A stretch of 64,000 bases of DNA from a virus, in the IMG/VR virus record IMGVR_UViG_3300005529_000032, positions 1 through 64,000 of that record; one strand, written 5' to 3'. The notes below the pieces were generated by a model, which worked only from the letters and a program-made list of their open reading frames with translations, did not search any database and was not told where the DNA came from. The position numbers were made by a program, and so were the translations under genes. Positions 1-8,966 of this stretch are shown piece after piece. Each line of letters begins with the position of its first letter. Within the stretch, counting starts at the first letter, position 1.

Positions 1-1637
1 CCACGGATCAAGCCGGATTCCCAAAAACTGTTGATGGCGTGCCCCTGGTCGTTCCTAGTTGTCGAGTCGAAGTGCGCGATGTGGCCCGCCGCGGACGGTC
101 CTATCCAGATATTCGAGATGTCCGTTGCCGCCTCTTTCACGACACCGAGGCCCGAGAAAGAAGCCGGATTGAAGATGTCGAGGCTGATGTCAACTTGGTC
201 GAAGGTGAGACCGTTCGTGTAATCGATGACGAACAGGCCATTCGGTTCTGTCGCGCCGTCGAGAGGCACGGCCACATAGAGCCGCAGGTTGACCACGTCA
301 TCGACCACGATGATCGAGTAAGCCGCGGTCCAGTTCACGCGCGTCCACTGGTCACCCACTAAGTAAGTGACGGGCCGCTCTTCGTACTCGCCGAAGAACC
401 GGTACACTCCGCCCTCGGTCGCAATCCACGCGTAATTGCCGCGCGTGCGATAACAGACGCACGACGGGAAAGGCGCGCCGAGCGCATCGCTGACCTGGAT
501 TGGAGTCGCCCAGGTTGCGGGAACGTCCTGGTTATCGGAGACTCGTGAGGTCCATCGATCGCCGGTGAGGTAGAGATCAGTGCCGCCTGGAACCGGGAAT
601 GCAAAGGCCACATTGCGCCGGTTCGGTGTTGTTACGACATGCTGGTCTCCGGTGAGGTGCTGTGGGTCGTTCTGGTCCGAGATGTAAACGTTGGGCCCGA
701 CGCCGTAACACATGCGGGTTCCGTAAGGGACGACGAAGGACGGGTTGAAGGGTCCATTGCCGCTTCCATCCTGTGTGAGGAGCAGGAAGTTCTGGCTCGC
801 GGTGTCGCCGGCGAGCTCGTCCGCCATATCCTCATCCGATAGGTTCGCGACGAAGTTGAGCGTGGCCGGTGTGTTGAGCGGAACCGCGACCTCGCCGATC
901 GCGCCCGTCTGGGAGTCTGTCGGCATGAAGTACCAGAGGTTCGGATTATCCGCCCTGGTCATGAGGAGGAAGAGCGCTGCATTGCCGCCGCCGTCGGCAA
1001 GTGCGGGAAGAGTGACCGAAACGTTGATCTGGCGCAAGCCTGCGTTCAGCGTGACGGAGATCGCGGTGCCCGATACCTTTGTTGTCGGAACACCCGCAAA
1101 GCCCGTGCGGTTCTGATAGACAAAGCCGATGAAATGCGTTCCCTCGGTACAGTAACCCGTGCCGCCATCGGTTGCGGTCGCGGCCGTCAGCGTAATCGGA
1201 GCGCGAAAGGCTTTATCGAGGTTCGTTCCGTCGTAAATCTGGACCTGCATGGTCCCGTTGCCGCTCGTGTCATACCCCGTGATGTAGGCCCAAACGTCTA
1301 AGTCCGCAAAGACCGGAGCTCGCGTCGTGCTGAGTCCCGTGAGTAAGTTCGAAGCGGAACCGCCTTGCGGATACACCCGCAGAACGCCATTGTCGAGAAA
1401 GAGAACGATGTTACTGCCGGTAGGAGTGACCCAGTTAAAGAGCAGTCCGCTGACTTTGCCGGTGGATGCGACAACGGCAGAAGTGCCCGGTCTACTACCG
1501 ACAATACCCGGTGCGACTCGAGCGTTCTGGGAAAAGCTCGCACGCTGAGGACTGCCTTTGCGCTTCTGCGCCGCAACGGACCACATGCCGCGGGGTTCGA
1601 CGATCTCCTTGCCCGGCGCAAACGAGCGGACTGACAC
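1..1637 (-). CDS. Tail hub / beta-propeller-like virion protein (partial)
   Basis: The reading frame is open to the left edge, so the C-terminus is missing; about 545 residues are visible. The start is a GTG at 1637 directly after the TAA of the preceding gene, with GGAGAGG upstream, so the two genes are coupled. The N-terminus is basic and disordered-looking, ending near VAPGIVGSRPGTSAV. Strand-like blocks follow, such as VLRVYPQGGSASNLLTGLS, VWAYITGYDTSGNGTMQVQI, YVAVPLDGATEPNGLFVIDY and ISNIWIGPSAAGHIAHFDS. Such blocks with repeated W/Y and 'DG' turns suggest a beta-propeller similar to the tail-tube or hub proteins of short-tailed phages. Placement downstream of capsid and adaptor genes supports a tail role. 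The exact family is inferred. Confidence 0.6.
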   Translation of the reverse strand, partial: MSVRSFAPGKEIVEPRGMWSVAAQKRKGSPQRASFSQNARVAPGIVGSRPGTSAVVASTGKVSGLLFNWVTPTGSNIVLFLDNGVLRVYPQGGSASNLLTGLSTTRAPVFADLDVWAYITGYDTSGNGTMQVQIYDGTNLDKAFRAPITLTAATATDGGTGYCTEGTHFIGFVYQNRTGFAGVPTTKVSGTAISVTLNAGLRQINVSVTLPALADGGGNAALFLLMTRADNPNLWYFMPTDSQTGAIGEVAVPLNTPATLNFVANLSDEDMADELAGDTASQNFLLLTQDGSGNGPFNPSFVVPYGTRMCYGVGPNVYISDQNDPQHLTGDQHVVTTPNRRNVAFAFPVPGGTDLYLTGDRWTSRVSDNQDVPATWATPIQVSDALGAPFPSCVCYRTRGNYAWIATEGGVYRFFGEYEERPVTYLVGDQWTRVNWTAAYSIIVVDDVVNLRLYVAVPLDGATEPNGLFVIDYTNGLTFDQVDISLDIFNPASFSGLGVVKEAATDISNIWIGPSAAGHIAHFDSTTRNDQGHAINSFWESGLIR

Positions 1638-1955
1638 TTATCCCTCTCCATTGGGAATGAATTTGTCCCACAGGTCGATATGGTCGACCGTCAGAGACTT
1701 GTTTTCGTTCATCCGCTTCAGCGCGTTCTTGATGATGGCTTGCGCTATGCCGGATAGCTCGACTTCTTTCAATTTGTCAGCGGCAGGGTCCCAATGGTAA
1801 CTGGGACCCGTCTGCTGAATTTTCAACTCCCGGTTTTCGTCGTCTGAGAACGCAAGATCTTCGCGCAGCTTCCGGACCGTGCGAAGAGAAAGAATGTCTC
1901 CCTCGCTGGGCAGAAGCGTGAACAGAAGGATGCGATCTTTGACCGAGAGCAGCAT
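1638..1955 (-). CDS. Small conserved-looking virion-operon protein
   Basis: A 105-residue protein starting MLLSVKDRILLFTLLPSEGD. It is mostly predicted helix, with an acidic middle (DDENRELKIQQ) and the block RMNENKSLTVDHIDLWDKF near the C-terminus. I recognise this general style (short helical protein beginning with an 'ERILLLNLLPKEG'-type segment) from phage structural operons but know no function. It lies between a structural protein and the tail-hub-like gene and shares a stop/start junction with the latter. A chaperone or minor structural role is possible but unsupported by any motif. Confidence 0.65.
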   Translation of the reverse strand: MLLSVKDRILLFTLLPSEGDILSLRTVRKLREDLAFSDDENRELKIQQTGPSYHWDPAADKLKEVELSGIAQAIIKNALKRMNENKSLTVDHIDLWDKFIPNGEG

Positions 1956-2555
1956 TTATAGAGTGACGATCGAGTAGGTAGCAAACACCTTCATAGTTCC
2001 GGTGCCCGCTGCAAAGTTCGCTGTGGCCGCGAAGAGTTGTACCGCGGCATTTGCCGTAAGGGACACGCCGCCCGCTGGACTTCCTGCTGACAGCAGACGC
2101 GTGGTCGTTCCTGCCGTGCCGGTGACGTCGGCTGCGGCCATTTGGTTCGCCGTCAGGAAGGTGCCCGTCGCGCCGGCGTAAACCGGGCCGACGGCGCCGC
2201 CTCCTGTGAATTGAGTCGAGGTGCGGGTCATCTCAAGAATGAGTGACTCGAGGGCGATTGCGAAGCCCGCGCCCGGCGCCGGGATGATCGTAACCGGGGT
2301 GCTGTTGAGCGCAATGAGTTGCGCGGCCGAGATGGGGATGCTGGCCTGCAGCGGGAAAACAACTTGATCGTTCGCGTCCGAGCCGATCAGTCCGACCGTG
2401 CCGGTCTTTCCGTTGTTGACAGAGGTGAGATATTCGCCGCTGAGTACGTTGGGTATCTGTGCGCGTCGGCTGACGTCCGTGCCGAACCATGCAGCTTCTG
2501 CCGTGCGCTTCAGCGCAGCGATGATGTTGCGGTCGCCTGTAGGATTGAAAGCCAT
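1956..2555 (-). CDS. Putative virion structural protein
   Basis: A 199-residue protein rich in Ala, Gly and Thr with alternating hydrophobic strands; the N-terminus is MAFNPTGDRNIIAALKRT. It lacks charged enzymatic motifs. Its low-complexity composition (FTGGGAVGPVYAGATGTFL) is typical of capsid decoration or tail-surface proteins. AGGAG precedes the ATG. The six bases immediately before the ATG read CCTACT, a half-site of the operator family described elsewhere, which may be coincidental. The function is inferred only from composition and position among head-tail genes. Confidence 0.6.
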   Translation of the reverse strand: MAFNPTGDRNIIAALKRTAEAAWFGTDVSRRAQIPNVLSGEYLTSVNNGKTGTVGLIGSDANDQVVFPLQASIPISAAQLIALNSTPVTIIPAPGAGFAIALESLILEMTRTSTQFTGGGAVGPVYAGATGTFLTANQMAAADVTGTAGTTTRLLSAGSPAGGVSLTANAAVQLFAATANFAAGTGTMKVFATYSIVTL

Positions 2556-2593
2556 AGTAGGTCTCCTTATGCTCCTTAAATGTCAGAGACCGA

Positions 2594-3052
2594 CTAGACC
2601 GTATTCGTGCCGCCTCGAGCGATGATCAGCAATCCGGTGAAACTGTCGTTATTTGCGCCGTCGGCCACCTCTCCGTTCAGCGCCGCGTGGTTCGCGGCCG
2701 ATGCGCCGATGCCGCCGAGCCGGATAGTTGCCGGGAAGGTAGCGAGCGTTTGCGGGACGCGGACGGACGCGCCCGGCAGTGTCGTGTAAGTCGGCGTTCC
2801 AAAGGCTATCCCGGTCGGCAGGTAGCCGTTGGTCGAGAGCCCCAGGGGAATAAATCCGACTACGTCGCTCGGGTGGATGGGGTCCGCATTGTTCGGTTGC
2901 GCCTGTTGCAGGATGGTCGTCAAATCGAACGGCAAGCCGCCCGACGCGGTCGCATAACTTGCGCCGTTTCCGTTGATAGTGACCAGTACCGCTGAGACGT
3001 TTCCGAGCACAGCAATGCGGCCAAAGCTCGCTACTGATTGTGTTGCAGCCAT
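2594..3052 (-). CDS. Putative virion structural / decoration protein
   Basis: A 152-residue Gly/Ala/Thr-rich beta-type protein with no Cys. Segments such as VSAVLVTINGNGASYATASG and FTGLLIIARGGTNTV suggest a compact beta-sandwich. It has its own upstream region (3053-3125) with GGAG before the ATG and two palindromic operator-like sites. It may therefore be expressed from a separate promoter and made in large amounts, as head decoration proteins are. No family is recognised with confidence. Confidence 0.6.
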   Translation of the reverse strand: MAATQSVASFGRIAVLGNVSAVLVTINGNGASYATASGGLPFDLTTILQQAQPNNADPIHPSDVVGFIPLGLSTNGYLPTGIAFGTPTYTTLPGASVRVPQTLATFPATIRLGGIGASAANHAALNGEVADGANNDSFTGLLIIARGGTNTV

Positions 3053-3080
3053 TGAGGGTCTCCTTCGCCTTCAACCTGAT

Positions 3081-3104
3081 TTACTGAGTATCGCTACTGA
3101 GTAG
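3081..3104. promoter_or_regulatory. Paired operator-like palindromes upstream of the 3052 gene
   Basis: TTACTGAGTA (centre 3086) and the perfect 11-base palindrome CTACTGAGTAG (centre 3099) lie 13 bp apart in the 73-bp gap upstream of a leftward structural gene. They belong to the CTACTNAGTAG family found at about ten other positions. A regulatory role is inferred from recurrence, spacing and intergenic placement. Confidence 0.65.
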
Positions 3105-3125
3105 AACGACACTTGTTCGAAAGTA

Positions 3126-3353
3126 TCACGCAAGCGCAGTGATGACGTCCCCTGGAACAGGAACCTGTCCAGGCAGGAAAACAATGATGCCGTTGGTGTA
3201 CACGCAATCGACCGTGAAGGTCATCAGTTGGCCGTTGCGGAAGACAAGCGCAGCCTGCAACCTGGGCAACGTGAACACCGTATTCTTGCCGTCAATGGTG
3301 CCCTGTATCGTTCCATTGACGCTCGAGTATTGCTGCGGAGGATTCTGCTTCAT
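3126..3353 (-). CDS. Small fibre-type domain protein, paralogous to the C-terminus of its neighbour
   Basis: A 75-residue protein, YSSVNGTIQGTIDGKNTVF followed by VFRNGQLMTFTVDCVYTNG, with a C-terminal PVPGDVITALA. It is essentially a stand-alone copy of the last 75 or so residues of the gene upstream (FSSVNGTITGTINGSNAVF, VYRNGQLLTSGTDY, PQPGDVLTAEAY). The two genes overlap by four bases (ATGA), so a tandem duplication is likely. The domain resembles short beta-structured tail or fibre modules in phage structural proteins; the precise role is unknown. Confidence 0.7.
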   Translation of the reverse strand: MKQNPPQQYSSVNGTIQGTIDGKNTVFTLPRLQAALVFRNGQLMTFTVDCVYTNGIIVFLPGQVPVPGDVITALA

Positions 3354-4330
3354 GAAGAGAAGTACGCCTCCGCCGTCAGCACGTCGCCCGGTTGTGGAAT
3401 CTGAATTCCTAAAAACGTGATCTGGTTGTTTAGGGAAGTGTAATCGGTGCCACTGGTCAGCAATTGCCCGTTGCGATAAACCGTCATGCTGGTGATGCCG
3501 CCGATAGTCAGCCAGAACACCGCATTGCTGCCGTTGATGGTGCCCGTGATGGTGCCGTTCACGCTCGAGAACTGGACCGGCATATTCGCCGCGGCGTTGA
3601 TGCCGGTGGTCCCGAGTTGCACACCGACGTAGGGAACCGCTCGCCGGACCGGGAACCGGTTGAACGCGGAATACGGTTTTGGCGCGATCTGGACCTTTTG
3701 CCGGGAGCGGACACGAGGAACCACAAGGCGATACAACTCTCCACCAATGACGCCATCCTCATAGCGCGAGCCAACGGCACGGATCATGCAGCGTTGCGCG
3801 ATCTCGTCATAGCCTTTGCGCTGCCCGGTCACACCGACGGCGAAGTTAGCGAGGAAGTTCAGCGCACCATCGACGGTAATCGTGGTGCTGTCGTTGGTCG
3901 GAGCGGTTCCGCTCGAGTCGTACTTGACCTGCAGGTCGATTGCCTGGGTAGCGGCCGTGAAGTTGAAGGTATCGTTCGCGTACATGAATACGCCGAGCCG
4001 GTCCGATGCTGGCCGGACCGGAAGACGCTCCACTGGGACGAGGTCGCGGTACTGGTCGGTTGAACCGTAAGGCCGCTCGGCCAGATAGATGTAATCGCCC
4101 CAGTCGCCTAGCCCTATTTGCGCCGGCGTCAGCGAGGTCGTCATAGGCGGCACAGTCACATTCGTCAGGAGCTCGATGCGAGGCACTTGATTCAGCAGGA
4201 ACGCCTGTAAGAGCGCGTCGTATGCTTCCCCGAACGCTTCCACGAAGACCGCTTCGGTGAAGACCTGCCCGGACGGATCATCCAGCAGGTTCTGCCAGCG
4301 TGTCTTTACCTGCAGCCGTGTTGGATACAT
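3350..4330 (-). CDS. Head-tail region structural protein with C-terminal fibre-type domain
   Basis: A 326-residue protein. The N-terminal third is helical (RLQVKTRWQNLLDDPSGQVF, then a segment running from EAFGEAYDALLQAFL) and looks like an adaptor or connector module. The middle (ATQAIDLQVKYDSSGTAP, TVDGALNFLANFAVGVTGQR) is mixed. The last 75 or so residues form the SSVNG...NGQLL...PGDVLTAEAY domain that is repeated as the next, separate gene. It sits between the zinc-ribbon protein and tail genes in the virion operon. A head-tail adaptor or tail-attachment role is inferred. Confidence 0.6.
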   Translation of the reverse strand: MYPTRLQVKTRWQNLLDDPSGQVFTEAVFVEAFGEAYDALLQAFLLNQVPRIELLTNVTVPPMTTSLTPAQIGLGDWGDYIYLAERPYGSTDQYRDLVPVERLPVRPASDRLGVFMYANDTFNFTAATQAIDLQVKYDSSGTAPTNDSTTITVDGALNFLANFAVGVTGQRKGYDEIAQRCMIRAVGSRYEDGVIGGELYRLVVPRVRSRQKVQIAPKPYSAFNRFPVRRAVPYVGVQLGTTGINAAANMPVQFSSVNGTITGTINGSNAVFWLTIGGITSMTVYRNGQLLTSGTDYTSLNNQITFLGIQIPQPGDVLTAEAYFSS

Positions 4331-4333
4331 CGA

Positions 4334-5101
4334 TTAGGAAAGAGCTTGCAGTTGTTCGCGTTCCATCTGAGCCCGTTGCTGCGCTTCCTTCTTAGCCGAA
4401 GCAAGCAGGGCCGTCCGCTGCACTTCGAGCCGCGCGTACTCCTCGAGATTGACAACCTCGTTGCAATGCGGACACTTAACGGCTTTTGCGGAAATGATCT
4501 TCGTGCAGTACGGGCAGGACCGCACGTTGACGGCAGAATTCTCATGTAGCCAGTCGGCGTCAAAGCCATAGAACCTCGCTCCGAGCCGCGCGACTTCCGG
4601 AATGAAAGGGATGAGCCGCTGGTCTTCGTTCGCGACGGCATTGGCGCGTGTGAAGTGCATCTGAGCATAGGCGTAGTTCGCCTGTTGCGCGGCTGCGAGA
4701 TCCTCTTCCCACATGGCGTCGAGTTCTTCCGGCGTCGCGTCGCGCCAGAGCGCACGTTGATCGGCATCGGTCTGCGGCGTTCCATCTTCATTCATCAGCG
4801 GGAGCCGCTCGCGGACTACCCAGATGCCCGGCCGGCACTGCGGGTTCATGCCGAGCCCGGACATGGTCCACTGTGAGACGAGATCCCGCGCGATACTCTC
4901 GCCGGTGATCTGGAACACATATCTCGCCCGGCGCCCGTTCGTGCCCAGAGAGTAAGGACCTTGTTCCACTTGGATACAGTCCTTAATCTCGACAATTACG
5001 GGCGGAGCTCCACGCTCGACGGCGGGAATCTCGTAAGGACCGCCGTAAGGTCTCTCGGCACGCACGGCAGCATAATAAATCGACGCAATCTTAGTCGTCA
5101 T
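4334..5101 (-). CDS. Virion-operon protein with C-terminal zinc ribbon
   Basis: A 255-residue protein. Residues 1-190 contain mixed blocks such as VERGAPPVIVEIKDCIQVEQ and ALWRDATPEELDAMWEEDLA. Near residue 200 are two knuckles, CPYC and CPHC, 12 residues apart: a rubredoxin-like zinc ribbon. It is followed by a charged helical tail rich in Gln/Arg/Glu. It overlaps the upstream gene by four bases. Zinc ribbons are unusual in head-tail proteins, and I do not recognise the family; a role in assembly or nucleic-acid contact is possible. Confidence 0.6.
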   Translation of the reverse strand: MTTKIASIYYAAVRAERPYGGPYEIPAVERGAPPVIVEIKDCIQVEQGPYSLGTNGRRARYVFQITGESIARDLVSQWTMSGLGMNPQCRPGIWVVRERLPLMNEDGTPQTDADQRALWRDATPEELDAMWEEDLAAAQQANYAYAQMHFTRANAVANEDQRLIPFIPEVARLGARFYGFDADWLHENSAVNVRSCPYCTKIISAKAVKCPHCNEVVNLEEYARLEVQRTALLASAKKEAQQRAQMEREQLQALS

Positions 5102-5580
5102 TCAAAGCCTCCGAAACTCACATGGCCGCCTCGCGAACCGGGTGAGGGATTAGAAAACGCGGGATTCTGGTCCTGCACATACTCGACCCACTCGAGCTCA
5201 TTGCGCTCTTTGTCGCGAGCAAGGTCATCTTCGACCGCAATCAGTTGCTCGGCAAATGTGGTGCTCATCTGCAGATCGATGACCCGGATGTAGTTCTGGG
5301 TCAAACGCTCATCCGGCACGTTGCCAGGGGAGAGCGCGGTTTCTGTGTGTGGGTGAAACATCCCTTCAGCGGGATATGGGTAGCGGCCGTCGAATTCGCG
5401 CGCCCACTGTTCCGGGCTCATGAGCGGTCGAATCCACTGGCACAGGACCCACACCCCGCCAAGACGGGTGCGCCAATACGGCAGATCGGGAGCCCACTGC
5501 CACGAGAAGCGCGGTTTTGTGCCCGCACAAACGTAACCAAGTGCGTCTCCCAGTCTGCGATTGAGTTGCTCAACGTGCAT
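5098..5580 (-). CDS. Phage protein of unknown function
   Basis: A 160-residue protein starting MHVEQLNRRLGDALGYVCAG, with several Trp residues (FSWQWAPDLPYWRTRLGGVW) and a conserved-looking helix FAEQLIAVEDDLARDKERNE. It overlaps both neighbours (TGATG at its start, ATGA at its end), so it is translated with the capsid-distal genes. The pattern resembles short proteins downstream of the major capsid gene in soil phages; the function is not known. Confidence 0.6.
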   Translation of the reverse strand: MHVEQLNRRLGDALGYVCAGTKPRFSWQWAPDLPYWRTRLGGVWVLCQWIRPLMSPEQWAREFDGRYPYPAEGMFHPHTETALSPGNVPDERLTQNYIRVIDLQMSTTFAEQLIAVEDDLARDKERNELEWVEYVQDQNPAFSNPSPGSRGGHVSFGGFE

Positions 5581-6173
5581 CAGGACTCAGGCTCTTCTTC
5601 TTGCTGCATCGGGCCGCCTTGCTGCTCCCGCGGTCCCCGCTGTTCCTGGTTCTGGTCCTGCGCCGCCTGCATGTGCCGTTTGTTGTAGGCGGCTATCTGC
5701 TGGTCTGCCTGATGACTGGCCTGTGCGATGTTCTGCGGCTCTTCTGCCGAGAGTTGCCTTTGGTTCGCCGGGGGTGGAACTTGTCCGGGAGACGTTCCGC
5801 CTTGGAGCTTCTGCCGGTTCCGGGTGTCGACATCGTCCTTGATCGTCGTTTCCCAGAGTTGCGCCTCCATGGCGCCGCCGCCGTCGAGCTTATTCCCGCC
5901 TCCGGCGAGGTCTTGCTCGTACTGCGCGAAGGCGTCGCTGATGCCGGCTGAGATGTACTCGCGAAGACGCTCTTTCTCGGGAAGGTGCCCGGAAACATCC
6001 CGGACATGGATTCCCTTGCGGAACCGGGTTTCATGGCCCGATGCCTGGTGCGTCTTTTCGGTGCGCTGATTGTCGGACAATTCTTCCCAGCGCTGACCCT
6101 GTGGTCCGCCGTGGGTCTCATCCAGTGCGGCAAGCGCCGCATGCGTCACTTTAGCTACTTGAGATTGATTCAA
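5580..6173 (-). CDS. Helical protein downstream of the capsid gene (possible RyR-like domain)
   Basis: A 197-residue protein. I chose TTG at 6173 as start because GGAGGG lies four bases upstream and the upstream capsid gene ends at 6187; earlier in-frame codons lie inside that gene. The N-terminal 50 residues (VAKVTHAALAALDETHG, W-E-L, N-Q-R) loosely resemble the RyR-type domain seen in phage proteins (a weak match by eye). The rest is Gln/Glu-rich and probably disordered, ending QQEEEPES. A minor capsid or internal head role is a guess from location. Confidence 0.55.
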   Translation of the reverse strand: MNQSQVAKVTHAALAALDETHGGPQGQRWEELSDNQRTEKTHQASGHETRFRKGIHVRDVSGHLPEKERLREYISAGISDAFAQYEQDLAGGGNKLDGGGAMEAQLWETTIKDDVDTRNRQKLQGGTSPGQVPPPANQRQLSAEEPQNIAQASHQADQQIAAYNKRHMQAAQDQNQEQRGPREQQGGPMQQEEEPES

Positions 6174-6186
6174 GAGTCCCTCCTGT

Positions 6187-7458
6187 TTACTGGTAGTAGG
6201 TTCCGAGAGGCAGGTTGAGGATGACGCCTTGCTGGCCAGGGTTGATGCAATACAGGTCATCATCCTTGGTGAGGCCGAACCACACGCCCGCGGCCGGAGC
6301 GCCACTCGCTGCCATAAGTTGAATGAAGCGTGCATCCGGGCCGCTTTTGCCCGGTGTCTCGAAGAAACCGGTGGGAGCGAGACGCGCTTTGCCCCAGTCG
6401 CTCGGAACGATGTAATGAGCTACCGTCGCGTCCTGGTGGATGTCGACGTAATGCGGCACGCCGCCCCAGATGAAGAACTGTTTGCCCTTCAATTTCGGCA
6501 GGCGGTCATAGACGTTGGCCTTGTCGCCTTCGATGAGCGCCATTTGAATCGCCATCATCTGCGAGTAGGCGTAAGCACGCTGCGCCGGCGCGACGATGCC
6601 TATCAGGTTCGGCACTTGGCCGCGATCCATGAGGATGCGGTCATAGAGCGCCATCACTGCTTCCGCGCTGAAACCAGCGGAGCCGTCGACCGACTTCGAG
6701 ATCATCTGGTTTTCAATGCTGCGGTCGACGCCGGCAGTGAGCCCGGTGGACGCGGAACTAATCCAGTACTTCAAGCCGCGCGGACCGGCTGGATTTGCTC
6801 CGGACACGCCTTCGAAGGTGATGACGTCGCCCGCTGTGCCGTTTGGGACGATACCGCTCAGAGTCATCGTGCGAGCGCCGGTGTTGATCTGGGTGGCGTA
6901 CAAAGTGCCCGCAGATTTAAGGGTGGTTTTGGTCGAATCGTAGACCGTGTAGTATTGTCCGCGCCGCAGCAATTGCGTTCCGAACGCGTTGGTCATGGTA
7001 TAGACCGAACTGCCGGAGGCTGAGGAGTGCGCGTTCGAAGTCGCGAGCACGGCGGTTCCGTCGCCGTGGATCACCTTATCCCACAACAATTGGAACTCTC
7101 GGAAGCCGTTCGCCACTGCTTGCAAGAACGGATTCTGTACTGCGACTTTTTTGTTCGTGGTCGCCTTGATCTGCAGCATGTCGAACTCGAAGTTCAAGCG
7201 CATCGAGTAAAACGACTGCAGCATGGCGTTGCCACTTGGCGAGGAGCCTCGTCCCATGTCGCCCAACTGGTTGTCATAGTGGCCGAACCGGCCGCCGAAC
7301 GTAATTTGGAAGGGTACGCGGTAATCTCGTTCGCCGACGATCTCTACCTCGCCCTTGTCGATGAAATCCGACAGAACCTGAAAGTCTTTTTCCATCCAGA
7401 GCGGAAAGAGCTTGGTTCTGACGACTTCAGACTGTTGCCAGATTTGGTTAGTAGCCAT
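6187..7458 (-). CDS. Major capsid protein
   Basis: A 423-residue protein located directly after the scaffold gene, with AGGAG before ATG at 7458. The N-terminus (MATNQIWQQSEVVRTKLFPL) is followed by a domain with long hydrophobic/polar alternation. FGGRFGHYDNQLGDMGRGSS, LIGIVAPAQRAYAYSQMMA and QFFIWGGVPHYVDIHQDA are consistent with an HK97-fold capsid protein: a spine helix, then a P domain with loop insertions. Order portal - scaffold - capsid is the classic one. Length fits an HK97-fold protein with separate scaffold. Assigned by size, order and overall pattern, not by a decisive motif. Confidence 0.8.
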   Translation of the reverse strand: MATNQIWQQSEVVRTKLFPLWMEKDFQVLSDFIDKGEVEIVGERDYRVPFQITFGGRFGHYDNQLGDMGRGSSPSGNAMLQSFYSMRLNFEFDMLQIKATTNKKVAVQNPFLQAVANGFREFQLLWDKVIHGDGTAVLATSNAHSSASGSSVYTMTNAFGTQLLRRGQYYTVYDSTKTTLKSAGTLYATQINTGARTMTLSGIVPNGTAGDVITFEGVSGANPAGPRGLKYWISSASTGLTAGVDRSIENQMISKSVDGSAGFSAEAVMALYDRILMDRGQVPNLIGIVAPAQRAYAYSQMMAIQMALIEGDKANVYDRLPKLKGKQFFIWGGVPHYVDIHQDATVAHYIVPSDWGKARLAPTGFFETPGKSGPDARFIQLMAASGAPAAGVWFGLTKDDDLYCINPGQQGVILNLPLGTYYQ

Positions 7459-7508
7459 TGTCTCCTTGACCCGCGCACGAGACGCGCGCTAGGTTCCTTC
7501 AGGCGCAC

Positions 7509-8966
7509 TTACCCGAGGAGTTGCTGGGCCTGCTTGACCGCTACTGCCGGATCGAACACGTTGTCTTTCATTTGGACGAGGTTATTCGGTGCGAGCGAGC
7601 GCGGCACAGTTCCACCTGAGCCCTTCGGTACGGTGCGGGTTTGCGCGGCTTGGCGCCGGGCGTGGTTTTGGTCGCTCCGCTCTTTCAACCGGGACGCGGC
7701 AAACTCGAGAATCGGCTTCTTTGCCGCCTCAACTGCGAGTTTCGCGCGATTAACATACGCCTGCTTAATTGCCGCGCCGATCTCGTCCCGTCTCTGTGCA
7801 GAGGCGGCCCGTTGGGCTTGGTCGTTAAGGAGTTGGATTTTTCGGCTGAATCCCTCATCGGCGCGAATGGTCTCGGTGACCTTCCTGTGCAGGCGGTCAA
7901 CGACGAGGTCATTGTAGTCGTTGGGGAAGTTCTTCCAGGCTTCAGCGACGCTGGCGAGAGCGGGTTTGATCGCCTCATCGAGAATACCTGTCCTCACGGT
8001 CTGAGAAACACCTTTATGCCAGGAGTCAAACTGTGCAGCTTGCTGGTTTCCGTTGTTTCCGTTCAGAAGAGAATTGAGTCGCGCGTTCTCAGCTTGCAGC
8101 CGCGCCACGTCGCCGCCCGCGTGCTGTCCCGCTAGGCCTGGCATTTCCTCTTTCTTGTAGAAGGGAATGCCCATGCGCTGAGTAATGCTGCGCACTTGCG
8201 CAATATCGCGGACATCTTTCGGGACGTTGGCAAGCGCTAAAGCAAAGTGTTGCGCTGATAGAAAAAGGCTTTCATCACCCTTCGCGGCCGCTTCCTCGAA
8301 CATCTCGCCGACGAGGTCCCGCGCCGCAGTGAACCGGAGCGTCGCGTACGCATCCGGAGCCTTCTCGCGAAGGGTTGTGTACATGCTCTGCGCGAAGGGA
8401 ATAGCTGGATCATTGCCGACTTCGCCTTGCTCGCGCGCCCGCTGCATTTCCTCGAGCACGTAATGGAGTACGCCGGCCTGGGTTCGCGGATCTCCGCTGT
8501 TCAGGTCGTTGAATAACCGCTCTTGCGCGATGTAAGCTTCATGATGCAGTTGTAGCGCCTCGAGCGTCGCCGGTTCCCCGATCATTTCCGAGGCTTTTTG
8601 AACAAGCTGGTGATTGCCGTAAATGGTCTTCCAGCGAGGCTCTTCGACGAACAGACCTTCTTTGCCCTGCCGGTTCTTGCCGCGGACTACGCCCTCGGGA
8701 AGCTCTTCCGGTTGTTCGGTGGTCTCGGGCCTCTTTTCCGGTTCGCCGGTTACTGGCTCTTCTTCGGTGGTCTCTTCGGTCTCTTCTCCCGCGGCCGGTT
8801 CTTCAACCGTCGTGTCCTCAACGGGCTCGGGAGTCTCGATAGTATCGCTTGTTTCAGTGCTGCTTTCAGGAGCTTCTGCGTTGTCGACGATGCCGTCGAA
8901 CAGGTCCGGAGGGGCCGTCGCTGCCAGATCGGCGCCGGACGTGATGGCTGGTGCTGGTTCTCCCAT
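7509..8966 (-). CDS. Capsid scaffold / head morphogenesis protein
   Basis: A 485-residue protein immediately upstream of the capsid gene. Residues 35-95 are an extremely acidic low-complexity run of Glu, Thr and Pro (for example EEPAAGEETEETTEEEPVTG). The rest is mainly helical with coiled-coil character (ARLQAENARLNSLLNGNNGN, RKIQLLNDQAQRAASAQRRD) and a basic C-terminal region rich in Arg/Lys/Gln. An acidic N-terminus with helical body and basic C-terminus is typical of scaffold proteins. There is no Shine-Dalgarno before the ATG; instead a 24-bp palindrome runs up to and includes the first base of the start codon. Confidence 0.75.
   Translation of the reverse strand: MGEPAPAITSGADLAATAPPDLFDGIVDNAEAPESSTETSDTIETPEPVEDTTVEEPAAGEETEETTEEEPVTGEPEKRPETTEQPEELPEGVVRGKNRQGKEGLFVEEPRWKTIYGNHQLVQKASEMIGEPATLEALQLHHEAYIAQERLFNDLNSGDPRTQAGVLHYVLEEMQRAREQGEVGNDPAIPFAQSMYTTLREKAPDAYATLRFTAARDLVGEMFEEAAAKGDESLFLSAQHFALALANVPKDVRDIAQVRSITQRMGIPFYKKEEMPGLAGQHAGGDVARLQAENARLNSLLNGNNGNQQAAQFDSWHKGVSQTVRTGILDEAIKPALASVAEAWKNFPNDYNDLVVDRLHRKVTETIRADEGFSRKIQLLNDQAQRAASAQRRDEIGAAIKQAYVNRAKLAVEAAKKPILEFAASRLKERSDQNHARRQAAQTRTVPKGSGGTVPRSLAPNNLVQMKDNVFDPAVAVKQAQQLLG

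Noticed and set aside
356-370. CACTAAGTAAGTGA as another operator copy
   Set aside because: It lies inside the tail-hub coding region, has no 13-bp partner and is probably chance.
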